A DNA stretch of 64,000 nucleotides from Clostridia bacterium (GTDB lineage: Bacteria > Bacillota > Clostridia > Oscillospirales > CAG-272). Shown here one piece after another: positions 18,201-28,393 of the stretch. The translations under genes and the position numbers were made by a program. Within the stretch, counting starts at the first letter, position 1; the number at the start of each line of letters is the position of its first letter. The notes below the pieces were generated by a model that was not told the origin of the DNA, searched no databases, and saw only the letters and a list, made by a program, of their open reading frames with translations. Location of the stretch: positions 1 through 64,000 of the forward strand of contig JAKSOD010000002.1 of assembly GCA_024405755.1 (NCBI GenBank), in the 5' to 3' direction.

Positions 18201-19352
18201 TTATTCTTTATTATTCTTCCTTGAAGCGTATTCGGAAACGAGTCTGCGGATTTCGTCATAAATCAGTTTGTTTGCATCCTGCGGAGAAAAAGCCGCTGCG
18301 TTTTTCCGCATCTGATTGAGTCTGTCAGGATCGGCAAGAAGATTCGCTGTCTCCGTGACAATCCTGCCGCCGCCGAGTTCCTTTTCCTCGATAAGAACAG
18401 CACCGCCGCCGTCCGAGATGACCTTGGCGTTTTTGTACTGCTGATTATCTGTTACATTCGGAGACGGAATTAGGATCGAAGCCTTCCCTTCTCTTGAAAG
18501 TTCCGACAGGGTTATGGCACCCGCGCGGCTGATAACAAGATCCGCCGCCGCCATCCTCAGAGGCATATCATATATATATTCCACAAGGGAGATATTCGGG
18601 TATCTGTCAAGTCCGGCAGCTTCGAATTTTTCTCTTGTCTGCGCGTAATTGTCAACACCGCAGGCATGGATGTACATGACTTCCGGATGTCCGGAAACAT
18701 AACCTTCCATAAGTTCAAGTGCCGCCGAATTCATTCTTTCGGCACCGAGACTTCCTCCGAATGAAACAATATAGTATTTGCAGTTGTCCGGAATACCAAG
18801 TTTCTTCCTTGCTTCTTCTCTGCTTACAGTACCGAAAGTACCGAGAAGAGGGCATCCGACCTGCATTACTTTTTCTTTGACGGTAAGGGACTCTGCGGAA
18901 ACCGCAAAATTCGTAAATATCCGGTCAACGTACGGTTCAAGTTTGCGCACCGCAAGTCCGGGGACAGCATTTGACTCATGCACAGCCGTGGGGATCTTCA
19001 TCCTCGCCGCTGCCACAAGCACCGGCCAGCAGGCGTACCCTCCCGTACCGATAACAACATCCGGTCTGAACTCTTTGATCAGTTTTTTTGCTTTCAGCGG
19101 AGAAACTTCCGCAAGATAGGCGGCACGGATATTGGCAAACAGATTCTTTATTGAGAACGAACGTCGGAAGCCGCGGACATCAACGTGATAAAGTTTATAT
19201 CCGGCCTTCGGAACAAGTTCATTTTCAAGTCCGCGTTCTGTTCCCACAAAGGCGATCTCCGAGCCGGGAATATTCGTTTTTATTGTATTTGCAATGGCGA
19301 GTGCGGGATTAACGTGTCCGCCGGTCCCTCCGCCGGTCATCAATACTCTCAT
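18201..19352 (-). CDS. murG: UDP-GlcNAc transferase MurG
   Basis: 383 residues. VLMTGGGTGGHVNPALAIAN is the N-terminal glycine-rich loop for lipid I; SFGGSLGAERMN is the second G-loop; HESNAVPGL and AADLVISRAGAITLSE complete the GT28 fold. It makes lipid II from lipid I at the inner face of the membrane. Lies between ftsW and ftsQ. Confidence 0.97.
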   Translation of the reverse strand: MRVLMTGGGTGGHVNPALAIANTIKTNIPGSEIAFVGTERGLENELVPKAGYKLYHVDVRGFRRSFSIKNLFANIRAAYLAEVSPLKAKKLIKEFRPDVVIGTGGYACWPVLVAAARMKIPTAVHESNAVPGLAVRKLEPYVDRIFTNFAVSAESLTVKEKVMQVGCPLLGTFGTVSREEARKKLGIPDNCKYYIVSFGGSLGAERMNSAALELMEGYVSGHPEVMYIHACGVDNYAQTREKFEAAGLDRYPNISLVEYIYDMPLRMAAADLVISRAGAITLSELSREGKASILIPSPNVTDNQQYKNAKVISDGGGAVLIEEKELGGGRIVTETANLLADPDRLNQMRKNAAAFSPQDANKLIYDEIRRLVSEYASRKNNKE

Positions 19353-19424
19353 GTCATTGACCTTCTTGGTTTATACTCCGTTACTCCGGAAATTATGTAT
19401 TCAAGATATTATCTTCGTGATCTT

Positions 19425-20678
19425 TCAGCGTTTCTGTGTCGAATACCGCGACAGAGCAAGAATCATTCCAATATCTGATAATTGCATAATCGTCGCGCTT
19501 CCTCCCGAACTGAAAAACGGAAACGATATTCCCGTATTCGGGAACAGTCCGGTTACGACCGCAACATTGAACAGAACATGTACCGCAAGTTTGAAGGACA
19601 GTCCGAATATCACCATTGAACAGAATTTATCCGACGCTCTCGTTGCAAGTACGAATCCCCTGCCTACCAAGGCAAGGAACAGAACAAGTATCGCAAGAGC
19701 ACCGAAAAAGCCGAGTTCCTCACATACCACGGTAAAAACAAAGTCATTCTGCGGCTGAGAAACGTAGCCGTATTTCAGCCTTGATTGTCCGATGCCGAGT
19801 CCGAAAAGTCCACCGGTTCCAATCGCGTAAAGTCCTTGAGTACTCTGCCAGTCGCTGCCGAGGGCGTCCGCTCCGCGGTGAAGCCAACTGTCAATTCTTG
19901 AGCTTGAATATCCCGTAAACAGTATGAGGTACGCAAGTATTCCTCCTGCTCCGAGACATGCGCCTCCGAGAATCGGGAAATTCGCGCCTCCCATAAACAT
20001 CATAACGACTGAGATCACGGAAATGATGATCAGCCCCGAGAAATGCTTTTCAAAAAGTACAAGAACAAGCACAAGACCAACCATACATCCGGGAACTAAC
20101 AGACCGTGGATAACTTTCTTTTTATTGAAAGGGCCTAAGTTTATCTCGTTATCAAATCTGCTCATATATAAAGACAAAAGCAGGATCAGTCCTGTTTTGG
20201 CAATTTCCGACGGCTGAACGGAAAAACTGCCGATCTGGATCCATCTCTGCGCACCGCCGCCCGTAAATCCCATCAGAAGAACGGCAATAAGAAGAAGTAT
20301 CGCTCCGCCGTAAAACAGCGGTGCTATGAGTTTCATACGCTGAGGAGTCAGTACAATTACTTCTATCAATATGACAAAAACACCGATCCCGACGTACTTC
20401 AACTGTGACAGAAGAAAACCGAAACTGCTTCCGTTCATCTGAACAGAATATACGGAACTCGCGCTGAAACACATAATAATTCCGAGCACCTGTAAAAGCA
20501 AGGCAAGTACGAGAAACAGTCCGTCGGGTCCGGTTTTGAAAACCGTGGAAGTTCCTTCATCCGTTTCCGGAGTCACGTTGTACCGACGAAGGAGGCTTTT
20601 GGCCTTTTTAGGCTTTTTATTTTTTTTTGCTTCATTTCCGGCAACGCGATCCGGAATCATTCTACCTTGCGTCTGCAT
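19425..20678 (-). CDS. ftsW: SEDS lipid II polymerase FtsW/SpoVE
   Basis: 417 residues with about ten transmembrane segments. GGAQRWIQIGSFSVQPSEIAK is the SEDS signature; GQSRLKYGYVSQPQNDFVF and the ending NTGISFPFFSSGGSA are typical for FtsW/SpoVE rather than RodA. It pairs with the class B PBP encoded nearby (SpoVD). Whether it serves vegetative division, the spore septum, or both cannot be told from sequence. Confidence 0.93.
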   Translation of the reverse strand: MQTQGRMIPDRVAGNEAKKNKKPKKAKSLLRRYNVTPETDEGTSTVFKTGPDGLFLVLALLLQVLGIIMCFSASSVYSVQMNGSSFGFLLSQLKYVGIGVFVILIEVIVLTPQRMKLIAPLFYGGAILLLIAVLLMGFTGGGAQRWIQIGSFSVQPSEIAKTGLILLLSLYMSRFDNEINLGPFNKKKVIHGLLVPGCMVGLVLVLVLFEKHFSGLIIISVISVVMMFMGGANFPILGGACLGAGGILAYLILFTGYSSSRIDSWLHRGADALGSDWQSTQGLYAIGTGGLFGLGIGQSRLKYGYVSQPQNDFVFTVVCEELGFFGALAILVLFLALVGRGFVLATRASDKFCSMVIFGLSFKLAVHVLFNVAVVTGLFPNTGISFPFFSSGGSATIMQLSDIGMILALSRYSTQKR

Positions 20679-20735
20679 ACGAAAGCCCCCGAAAAATATT
20701 AAACGAAAAAAGATTATTATCTGTTGAACAAGAGT

Positions 20736-21749
20736 TTATCTGATCCCGAACCATGCGAGAACGCAGCCGATAACGGTGATCACACTGAATACGCAAACGA
20801 TCTTTACTTCACTCCAACCGCACTTTTCAAAGTGATGATGTATCGGAGCCATCTTGAAAATGCGTTTTCCATGTGTCAGTTTAAAATAACCGACCTGAAG
20901 AATATCGGACAATACCTCAATAATGTAAATGATACCCGCTACAAGTATAATAAGAGGCTGACCTATCAGAAACGCAAGTCCGACAACCATTCCGCCGAGA
21001 TAAAGAGATCCGGTATCACCCATAAAAATCTTTGCAGGATAGAAATTATACATAAGAAATCCGACAGTACCGCCGACAATAGATGCTGAAAGTGCAGCAA
21101 TTCCTGAACTTTCGGGAAGCACTTCACAGAGAGTGAATGCGGCAACCGCGAAGAATGCGCCTACAACTGCGGTCACGCTGCCGGAAAGGCCGTCGATTCC
21201 GTCCGTCAGGTTGACGGCGTTGACGATTCCCGCAACAAGAAGCACGGCAATAACATAATAGCCGATGCCGAGTTCAATTTCAACTCTGAAATACGGAATT
21301 TCAAGTTTTGTATCTATGAATCCGCAGGCTGCCATCGCCCAGATATACGCAGACGCAACAATGATTTGAAGAAGGAATTTCTGCCATGCAAGGAATCCCT
21401 GATTCTGCTTTTTTATGAGTTTGGTGTAATCGTCAAAAAAGCCTATAAGTCCGTTGAGTACTGCCATTGAAAGGCTCAGTGCCGCACCGAGAAGTTCCTT
21501 TGCTCTGCCGAGATAAATGTAAACGCCGCCGAGAATAAAGAATGCAATCACTGAGGGAATAATGAATCCCACGCCTCCCATAATCGGAGTACCTTCCTTA
21601 CCCTTATGCCAACGTGGACCGATCTCATATATCTTCTGTCCTATTTTTCTGCTCTTCAGCACCGGAATCAGTTTGCGGAGTATCAGCACGGTGCTGATAA
21701 ACACGCCAAATAATATCGGGAGAAACTCAAAAAGCATACGTTCCTTCAT
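20736..21749 (-). CDS. mraY: Phospho-MurNAc-pentapeptide translocase MraY
   Basis: 337 residues, polytopic. NAVNLTDGIDGLSGSV and MGDTGSLYLGG are the catalytic aspartate motifs, and KMAPIHHHFEKCGW the histidine motif. It attaches UDP-MurNAc-pentapeptide to undecaprenyl phosphate, forming lipid I. In most clusters murD follows; here ftsW follows after 57 nt. Confidence 0.97.
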   Translation of the reverse strand: MKERMLFEFLPILFGVFISTVLILRKLIPVLKSRKIGQKIYEIGPRWHKGKEGTPIMGGVGFIIPSVIAFFILGGVYIYLGRAKELLGAALSLSMAVLNGLIGFFDDYTKLIKKQNQGFLAWQKFLLQIIVASAYIWAMAACGFIDTKLEIPYFRVEIELGIGYYVIAVLLVAGIVNAVNLTDGIDGLSGSVTAVVGAFFAVAAFTLCEVLPESSGIAALSASIVGGTVGFLMYNFYPAKIFMGDTGSLYLGGMVVGLAFLIGQPLIILVAGIIYIIEVLSDILQVGYFKLTHGKRIFKMAPIHHHFEKCGWSEVKIVCVFSVITVIGCVLAWFGIR

Positions 21750-21802
21750 TATATCTTACCTGTCCTTTTCGGTAAATATCCTTTAATTGATCCGCACGCA
21801 GG

Positions 21803-23251
21803 TCAGTTCCCGCAGACTGCGAGTCTGCGCAGTGCTTCGATCACACGCTCGGCGGCAACTCCGCGGCTTGCCTTGACAAGAAGTACATCACCGGCTTTGA
21901 TCTCGTCGTTTATTCTCTTTGCGAGCAATTCGGCATTTTCGTTGCTGATATCAGGCTGACGGAGGATCTTGTCTTTTGCAAAGTCCGCATAAATCACGGC
22001 TGCTCCGTCCGCTATTGCCTCTGCCCTACGCCCGAAAGTGAATATCCTGTCAACGCCCGACCGCGCGAAATACTCTCCTATCGTACGGTGAAATTCTGGA
22101 GATTGCTCTCCGAGTTCGAGCATATCTCCGAGAAGGGCCAGACGTCTTCCCCCCGTTCTTCCTGCTACGGCTCCGAGCACGTCGCAGGCGGCGCGCATGG
22201 ACTCCGGACTTGCGTTATAGCAATCTGCTATAACGGTATATTTCCCGACTGCCATTATATTCTGCCTCAGTCCGACAGTATGATATGCGGCAAGTCCCCG
22301 CCTTATTGCTTCCTCGTCTATACCAAGAGTCAATCCGACCGCAACAGCGGAAATCGCCGCCGCAACGTTATGTTTTCCTATTACGGGGATTTCAAGATCA
22401 CAGATCACACGCCCGCGGCAATATGCGTCAAATACTGTACCCGCCGTGTCGTTCCGAATACATGAGGCGCGGTAATCGGCAGTAAGATCGTCTGCCGAAA
22501 AATATCTTGCCCGTTTGTCTGTTTTATAAACTCCCGACAGAAGAGGTTCGCCTCCGCAGAGGAGCAGGACACCGTCCGGTTTGAGTCCTTCCGCAATTTC
22601 AAGTTTTGCCTTGGCAATATTCTCTCTCGATCCCAAAAATTCCATATGAGCCGTACCGATATTGGTGATCACGGCGACATCGGGACGTGCCGCAAGAGTC
22701 ATCTGACGTACATCTCCGGCAGCTCCCATTCCCATTTCAAAAACGGCGAATTCAGCATCTTCCGGCATCGCAAGCAAAGAAAGCGGCATTCCTATCACGC
22801 TGTTGAAATTGCCCTCGGTACGATAAACTTTACGGGAAGCTCCGAGCACGGCTGCGATAAATTCTTTTGTCGTGGTTTTTCCGACGCTTCCTGTGACAGC
22901 AACCTTCTTTGCTCGGCTGTCGCGTGTGTATTCTCCCGCAAGTCTGCCGAGTGCCTTGACAGTATCTTCAACGACTATCAAAGGTAATGCGGCGGCGTTT
23001 TCCGGAATCCGTTCCGCGATTGCACACACGCATCCTCCGGCACCAGCTCGTGCGATATAGTCGTGACCGTCAACTTTTGCCCCCCGTATGGCGGCAAAGC
23101 AGGTCCCGACAGATGCTTCCCGTGAGTCCGTACAGACAGAACATACGGGAGTGGTAAGACTTTCTTCATCCCATTCTCCTGCGATCTTTCCGCCGCACAT
23201 CACTGCAAGTTCTTTTATATTCAGGATTTTTCTTCCGAAATCAACCTTCAT
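21803..23251 (-). CDS. murF: UDP-MurNAc-tripeptide D-Ala-D-Ala ligase MurF
   Basis: 482 residues. The Mur-ligase ATP loop VAVTGSVGKTTTKE (120-126 core) and the motifs FAVFEMGMGAAGDVRQMT, VITNIGTAHMEFLGS and DCYNASPESMRAA fit MurF. It adds D-Ala-D-Ala in the cytoplasm. Its start overlaps the 3' end of murE by 11 nt, so both are translationally coupled. Confidence 0.96.
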   Translation of the reverse strand: MKVDFGRKILNIKELAVMCGGKIAGEWDEESLTTPVCSVCTDSREASVGTCFAAIRGAKVDGHDYIARAGAGGCVCAIAERIPENAAALPLIVVEDTVKALGRLAGEYTRDSRAKKVAVTGSVGKTTTKEFIAAVLGASRKVYRTEGNFNSVIGMPLSLLAMPEDAEFAVFEMGMGAAGDVRQMTLAARPDVAVITNIGTAHMEFLGSRENIAKAKLEIAEGLKPDGVLLLCGGEPLLSGVYKTDKRARYFSADDLTADYRASCIRNDTAGTVFDAYCRGRVICDLEIPVIGKHNVAAAISAVAVGLTLGIDEEAIRRGLAAYHTVGLRQNIMAVGKYTVIADCYNASPESMRAACDVLGAVAGRTGGRRLALLGDMLELGEQSPEFHRTIGEYFARSGVDRIFTFGRRAEAIADGAAVIYADFAKDKILRQPDISNENAELLAKRINDEIKAGDVLLVKASRGVAAERVIEALRRLAVCGN

Positions 23252-24815
23252 TATGTGAATCCTTCCGTGTCACTTTCGGTCGTACGCCCGCGTCGCGTTT
23301 CAGCCGTTTTTCCGCAGCTGCCTGCGCCAACGCCTTTTCGTCAAACGGATGCCGCCCCGCGGCATCAATTTCGTACTGCTCATGTCCTTTTCCGGCAAGC
23401 AGTATTACATCTCCACATTTTGCATTATCAACTGCGTATTCTATCGCTGATTTGCGATCAACTATGACCGCATGAGGAGTACGGCGGTCAAGTCCTTTTG
23501 TCATTTCAGATATTATGTCGATCGGACTTTCACTTCTGGAATTATCGCTCGTCAGCACAACGAAATCTGCCATATGCGACGCGATCCTTGCCATTTCCGA
23601 ACGCTTGCTCCGGTCACGGTCTCCTCCGCACCCGATCACAAGCCACAGCCTGCCGTCGCCGGACGTAAAATCACGTGCCGTGCGGAGCAGATTTTCAAGT
23701 GCGTCGGGAGTATGTGCGTAGTCGATATACAGTCTTGCGGGAAAACCCGCTCCGAGACGTACCCGTTCAAGTCTTCCCGGAGTTCCCGAGAATGACGATA
23801 ACGCTTCCGCGACAGCTCTCGCCGAAATTCCGTATTCACAGGCACACGCTGCGGCTTCAAGTGAATTCATCACCGTGAAGCTTCCGGGCACCGGACACTT
23901 TATTCTCCGTATAATCGATGCAGATCGAAGAGTATAGGCTATTCCACCGTCTGACACCGAGGTATCCGGCAAAGCAATGTCTTCCGCGAAATAATCAGTC
24001 CGTCTGTCGCGTGCCGAAGCGGTAACCATACGGCATCCGCATCCGAACGCTCTTGCATACGAAAGGTATCTGTCTGCCCATTCGTCATCGGAATTTATTA
24101 TCGCCCTTCGGCATTTTGTGAGCAGCGACGCTTTCGCGAGAAAATAATTTTCCATATTCCCGTGAAAATCAAGATGTTCCGGCGTCAGGTTGGTAAAAAT
24201 CGCCGTGTCGAATGTCAGCGGATCGAGTTTTCGCAGAGCAAGCGCGTGTGACGTTGCCTCAATGAAAACATACTCTGCCCCGTCCCTCCGCATCTGATCA
24301 AGCGCATAATACAACTGCTCGGGATCCGGAGTCGTCATATTTGCATTTCCGTCGGCGTTTTTCAGATCAAGTTCACGCTTCGGAGTCAGACTTCTTACAG
24401 TTCCGATAATACCGGACGGATGCATCGCCGCTGAAAAAATCGAATGGAGCATATACGTCACGGTGGTTTTGCCGTTGGTACCGGTCACGGCGATCAATTT
24501 AAGATCACGTGCCGGTTCGGCGTACCATGCGTTCCAAAGCCTTGCGGCAGCGGCTCTGGTGTCACTCGTATATAGGGTAGGAATCCCGTCGGGAGCGCGG
24601 TATCGCTCATCTTCCGCAAGTACCGCCGAGGCACCGTGCGACACGGCGTCGGCAATATATCGGTGAGCGTCTTGTTTCAGGCCTCGAATGCACACGAACA
24701 ATGAATTCTTGCTCACCCGACGGGAATCCGTATGGATTGCTTCTATCACCGGATCTTCGTTCCCGACAGACCGGTAAAATATACCGGCACGGGAGATCAG
24801 TTCCGACAGTTTCAT
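23241..24815 (-). CDS. murE: UDP-MurNAc-dipeptide amino-acid ligase MurE (probably meso-DAP)
   Basis: 524 residues. ATP loop VTGTNGKTT (111-117 core), DYAHTPDALEN and GCGGDRDRSKR are Mur-ligase motifs. The specificity loop reads DNSR (424-427). DAP-adding enzymes have DNPR, lysine-adding ones lack the arginine, so DAP is the likelier substrate with a P-to-S change. SD GGAGG. First ligase of the cluster, after spoVD. Confidence 0.95.
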   Translation of the reverse strand: MKLSELISRAGIFYRSVGNEDPVIEAIHTDSRRVSKNSLFVCIRGLKQDAHRYIADAVSHGASAVLAEDERYRAPDGIPTLYTSDTRAAAARLWNAWYAEPARDLKLIAVTGTNGKTTVTYMLHSIFSAAMHPSGIIGTVRSLTPKRELDLKNADGNANMTTPDPEQLYYALDQMRRDGAEYVFIEATSHALALRKLDPLTFDTAIFTNLTPEHLDFHGNMENYFLAKASLLTKCRRAIINSDDEWADRYLSYARAFGCGCRMVTASARDRRTDYFAEDIALPDTSVSDGGIAYTLRSASIIRRIKCPVPGSFTVMNSLEAAACACEYGISARAVAEALSSFSGTPGRLERVRLGAGFPARLYIDYAHTPDALENLLRTARDFTSGDGRLWLVIGCGGDRDRSKRSEMARIASHMADFVVLTSDNSRSESPIDIISEMTKGLDRRTPHAVIVDRKSAIEYAVDNAKCGDVILLAGKGHEQYEIDAAGRHPFDEKALAQAAAEKRLKRDAGVRPKVTRKDSHNEG

Positions 24816-24939
24816 ATATGGACCTCCGGAAAGTGTTTTTTTATTTCAACTTCCGGCTCACGGTCGTCAGCCCATTATTTCCGTGTTTTTGCTTTGTTAT
24901 TCGTTTTTCATGATAATATTTTTAAAGAGGATAATTTTT

Positions 24940-27240
24940 TCAGTCTGTCACGTCAACATATCTGAAAGTAACGGTCACAACATCGCCTCGCGTTCCTATG
25001 GAGTTCGCGGCAGGATACTGTGCTATCGCTTTCGCACCGGAGCCGGCGTTATAGTTCGTGGTACCGTCAATGCGGATATTGAATCCTGCATTGATTATGG
25101 TCCGGTTGGCGGCTGATGCCGACATGCCGACTACATTCGGAATCACCAGGTCGTTCTCCGGAACTGCCTCGTCTCCGACGTAAAGGACAACTTTTCCGTT
25201 TTCTTTGACGAGCGTACTTCCCGCGGATGGTACCTGTGCGGTGACAACGGTACCTACACCCACAATTTCACAGGAAAGTCCCATTTTTTCAATGGCGGTC
25301 TTGGCGTTGTATGCGACATCTCCGCGATATTCTCCGATCTCAACTTCCATCTTCGCTGCCTCGGCATCGGTGTACTTTGCCTCAACTCCGAGATACGGAA
25401 GCATCTGACTCAGACAATTTGCTATATAAGGTGCCGCCACCACGCTGCCGTACAGGCTGCCCTGCGTCGGCTCGTCAACAACTATCATTATGGCGATCTC
25501 GGGATCATCAGCAGGAGCGTAAGCAACGCACGAGCCGATTCTCATACTCTCGTTATCCCCTATCTTTTCGGATGTTCCTGTTTTGGCTGCGACGCGGTAA
25601 CCCGCGACGTAGGCGTTCTTCGCACCGCCGTCTCCGGCAACGCCTTCTTCAAGTATCTTTGATACTCTCTCACACACAGAAGTGCTTACTACCTGACGTA
25701 TCGGTGTGCTGTTGTGCTTCCACACAATATTCCCGTCCGAATCTGTGATATGATCCACAAGATACGGCTGAACAAGATATCCGCCGTTGGCAACAGATGC
25801 CACGGAGGTCAGATGCCTGATTGAACTCACTTTGAAGTTCTGACCGAAGGAAGCAGTCGCCAACTGAACGATATTGAACTCGCTGCGGTTCCAGAAATAC
25901 GTACTTCCCTCACCCGGAAGATCAATACCTGTCTTTTCAAGATATCCGAAATTTTTGACGTAATCGTAAAAAGCCGATGCGCCGACACGCTGTCCCACGG
26001 TTATGAGTATGGGGTTGCAGGATTGCTGTAATCCCTGAGCAAAATTCAGGTTTCCGTGACCGCGTACTTTGTGACAGTGTATCTTCGTTCCCGCAAGTGT
26101 GATCGATCCGGTGCAGGTGAACTGATCCGATTCCTTGACCGCTCCGGTTTCAAGTCCCATTGCGGAGGTGATTATCTTGAATGTGGATCCCGGAATATAT
26201 GTATCGGTAATCGCCTTATTTGACCACATTTTCAGAAGCAATTCTGACCGGAGTGAAGAATACTCGCTGCTGCCGGATACATATCCCGACTTTTCAAGTT
26301 GATCCCGATATACGTCACAAAGCGTCCACGCATTGTTGCTGTCAAAATCCGGATAGGTCGCCATTGCATACACCGCCCCGGTTTTTACGTTCATTACCAC
26401 TCCGCATACACCAGCAAGGGAGCCGGATTCAAGGTAGGTGGATTCAAGCTGCTCTTCGAGGATCGACTGGATCTTCACATTAAGCGTCGTATGCAGATCA
26501 TAGCCGTCCACCGCGTCAATATAACTCTGGTATTCATAAGGCATTTCGTTGCCGAATGAATCGCGTGCTATTATATATTTCCCCGGAGTTCCCGCAAGTT
26601 CCTTTTCGTAGGAATATTCAAGTCCGTAAAGTCCGTTTCCGTCGGTACCTGTAAAACCGATTACGTGAGTTGCAAGGTCTCCGTATACGTAATATCTTTT
26701 TGCGGTTGCCTCGGCATAAAGAACATTACCGAGTTTGTTTTCCGAAATGAACTTCAGTACCTTATCGGCGGTATCCTTATCCACATTGCGCTTGACTGTG
26801 GCATCAAGGCTTCCCTTCTTCTTTGTCAGATCCATAACGGTCTGATACTCTACTCCGAGTATCTCGGAGAGTCCGCGGGAAATCACCTCGTCTATATGTT
26901 CACGGTCGATACCGTCGTTTTTCTTTTCGCTGCCCGTCTTTTCCTTTTCTTTTCGTGCGTCGGACATCATTGTCTGTATTCCCGAAGGGGAAATAAAAAT
27001 ACGGTATGCGGTGATATCAGTTGCAAGCAGCTCGCCGTTTGAATCGTAAATGCTTCCGCGTTCGGGACTGATAGTGGATTCTGTTGTCAGCTGATCCACA
27101 ACTTTTTTCTGATAAAAATCAAAATCGACCGTTTGCAGACTGAGTATTCTGATGGCGACTACGGCGAATCCCGCAACAATACACGCGAACACGATATACG
27201 CGCGTCTGACTAACGCCGTGCTTATTCTGGTTCTTCTCAT
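24940..27240 (-). CDS. spoVD: Class B penicillin-binding protein with PASTA domains (SpoVD/Pbp2X type)
   Basis: 766 residues. N-terminal membrane helix (about 13-35), dimerisation domain, then a transpeptidase with catalytic STFK (S352, K355) and the KTGTSEK motif. Residues from about 630 form two PASTA repeats (the second starts VIPNVVGMSASAANRTI), as in SpoVD and Pbp2X. It cross-links septal peptidoglycan with FtsW. In Clostridia this locus often has a single such PBP, so SpoVD is a label by position, not proof of a spore-only role. Confidence 0.9.
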   Translation of the reverse strand: MRRTRISTALVRRAYIVFACIVAGFAVVAIRILSLQTVDFDFYQKKVVDQLTTESTISPERGSIYDSNGELLATDITAYRIFISPSGIQTMMSDARKEKEKTGSEKKNDGIDREHIDEVISRGLSEILGVEYQTVMDLTKKKGSLDATVKRNVDKDTADKVLKFISENKLGNVLYAEATAKRYYVYGDLATHVIGFTGTDGNGLYGLEYSYEKELAGTPGKYIIARDSFGNEMPYEYQSYIDAVDGYDLHTTLNVKIQSILEEQLESTYLESGSLAGVCGVVMNVKTGAVYAMATYPDFDSNNAWTLCDVYRDQLEKSGYVSGSSEYSSLRSELLLKMWSNKAITDTYIPGSTFKIITSAMGLETGAVKESDQFTCTGSITLAGTKIHCHKVRGHGNLNFAQGLQQSCNPILITVGQRVGASAFYDYVKNFGYLEKTGIDLPGEGSTYFWNRSEFNIVQLATASFGQNFKVSSIRHLTSVASVANGGYLVQPYLVDHITDSDGNIVWKHNSTPIRQVVSTSVCERVSKILEEGVAGDGGAKNAYVAGYRVAAKTGTSEKIGDNESMRIGSCVAYAPADDPEIAIMIVVDEPTQGSLYGSVVAAPYIANCLSQMLPYLGVEAKYTDAEAAKMEVEIGEYRGDVAYNAKTAIEKMGLSCEIVGVGTVVTAQVPSAGSTLVKENGKVVLYVGDEAVPENDLVIPNVVGMSASAANRTIINAGFNIRIDGTTNYNAGSGAKAIAQYPAANSIGTRGDVVTVTFRYVDVTD

Positions 27241-27378
27241 ATTCGCTGTCCGGCCTTTCTGCTTTTTCGGGACCGCAGCGAATCAGACGGGCTGCGGCGT
27301 CATATCGCCGCAGCCCGTTGTGTATCCGCTCCGCACGGAGCCTGCGGCTATGACAATTTTATTTTCGGAGTTGTGTTT

Positions 27379-28326
27379 TTATTCGTTTCCGACGCGAATT
27401 CCCAATGCACTCAGCAGCGCAAGTACTGCGGCACTTCCGGATTTTTCTTCGGTGGTGCACTTTTCGATCATATCAGTATTTTTAAGTCTCAGATAGCGAA
27501 AAGTGGTCTGATCAAGACGGATCATACCGTATTGATTTATTGCCGTTTCCTCAATAACCCGAAGATCGTTTTTCTTTTCAAGTTCCACCCGGAGTTCCTC
27601 AGCTTCGGCATCAAGTGTGCGGAGTTCCTTCTGAAGTTCCCCGATTTCCGATGTTGTGTTATTTATCATTACATTCAGCATGATCGGGATGGTCAGCACA
27701 AGTGCAAATACAAGCACAAGAGCAATTCCGGCAATGGGACTGCCGAGTGTTTTTACACCGCGGGGTTTCCCCACCTCTTCCGACGGAAACCACTTCTTGG
27801 CTTTTTCGGCAAGTTGACGCATACGTACTGCCGAGGCGGACTCCTCGCGTTCCACCTTTGCCGCAACACGTCTTTCTCCGTCAATCACAAGTTCACGGCT
27901 TCCGGAGAATCCTGCGTCGTCAGAGCCTTCCTCGCGGGTTTCAAGCACGCGGTACGGAGCGGCAGGTCTGACTTTCAGTTCGTCAGCGGATACTTTCCCG
28001 CAGTTTCTCGCCACTTTTCCGGCTTCTCTTCCGGTAGTGACGGAAAACAGCTTCTTGGCGTCCTCAACGGTCATATATGCTTCATTGGCTGCAGCTCCGC
28101 TGCGATAACGGTCAAAGTAATCGTGCTCCATTATCTGTCCGCAGCGATATGCCGCACTATCTTCCTGCATTGCCTTCATTTCCCGCTCGCGGTACTCTGA
28201 AGCAGTCTGACGGGCAGAACGAACCACACCTTGCTCAGCATACCGCGTTTTAAGTGCGGTATATGCATTCTCGTATGATGCTTCGGAAACGGGATTGTAT
28301 TCGGCTCTTACAGCAGATGCGTTCAT
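27379..28326 (-). CDS. ftsL: FtsL-like division protein with long N-terminal extension
   Basis: 315 residues, against about 100-120 for FtsL. An ATG at 28359 is in frame, but GGAGGAAAGGAAA lies at the proper distance from 28326. Residues about 1-190 are a charged cytosolic region without recognised domain. One transmembrane helix follows (about 196-222, ALVLVFALVLTIPIMLNVMI), then a coiled coil (ISEIGELQKELRTLDAEAEE-like, 225-260) and NQYGMIRLDQTTFRYL, the FtsL/DivIC-type end. Position between rsmH and spoVD is exactly that of ftsL. Confidence 0.75.
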   Translation of the reverse strand: MNASAVRAEYNPVSEASYENAYTALKTRYAEQGVVRSARQTASEYREREMKAMQEDSAAYRCGQIMEHDYFDRYRSGAAANEAYMTVEDAKKLFSVTTGREAGKVARNCGKVSADELKVRPAAPYRVLETREEGSDDAGFSGSRELVIDGERRVAAKVEREESASAVRMRQLAEKAKKWFPSEEVGKPRGVKTLGSPIAGIALVLVFALVLTIPIMLNVMINNTTSEIGELQKELRTLDAEAEELRVELEKKNDLRVIEETAINQYGMIRLDQTTFRYLRLKNTDMIEKCTTEEKSGSAAVLALLSALGIRVGNE

Positions 28327-28393
28327 TTCTGTTTCCTTTCCTCCGACATAAGTCGGCATTTTTATCTTTCCGGTGTTTTTGTGATGTCGGATC

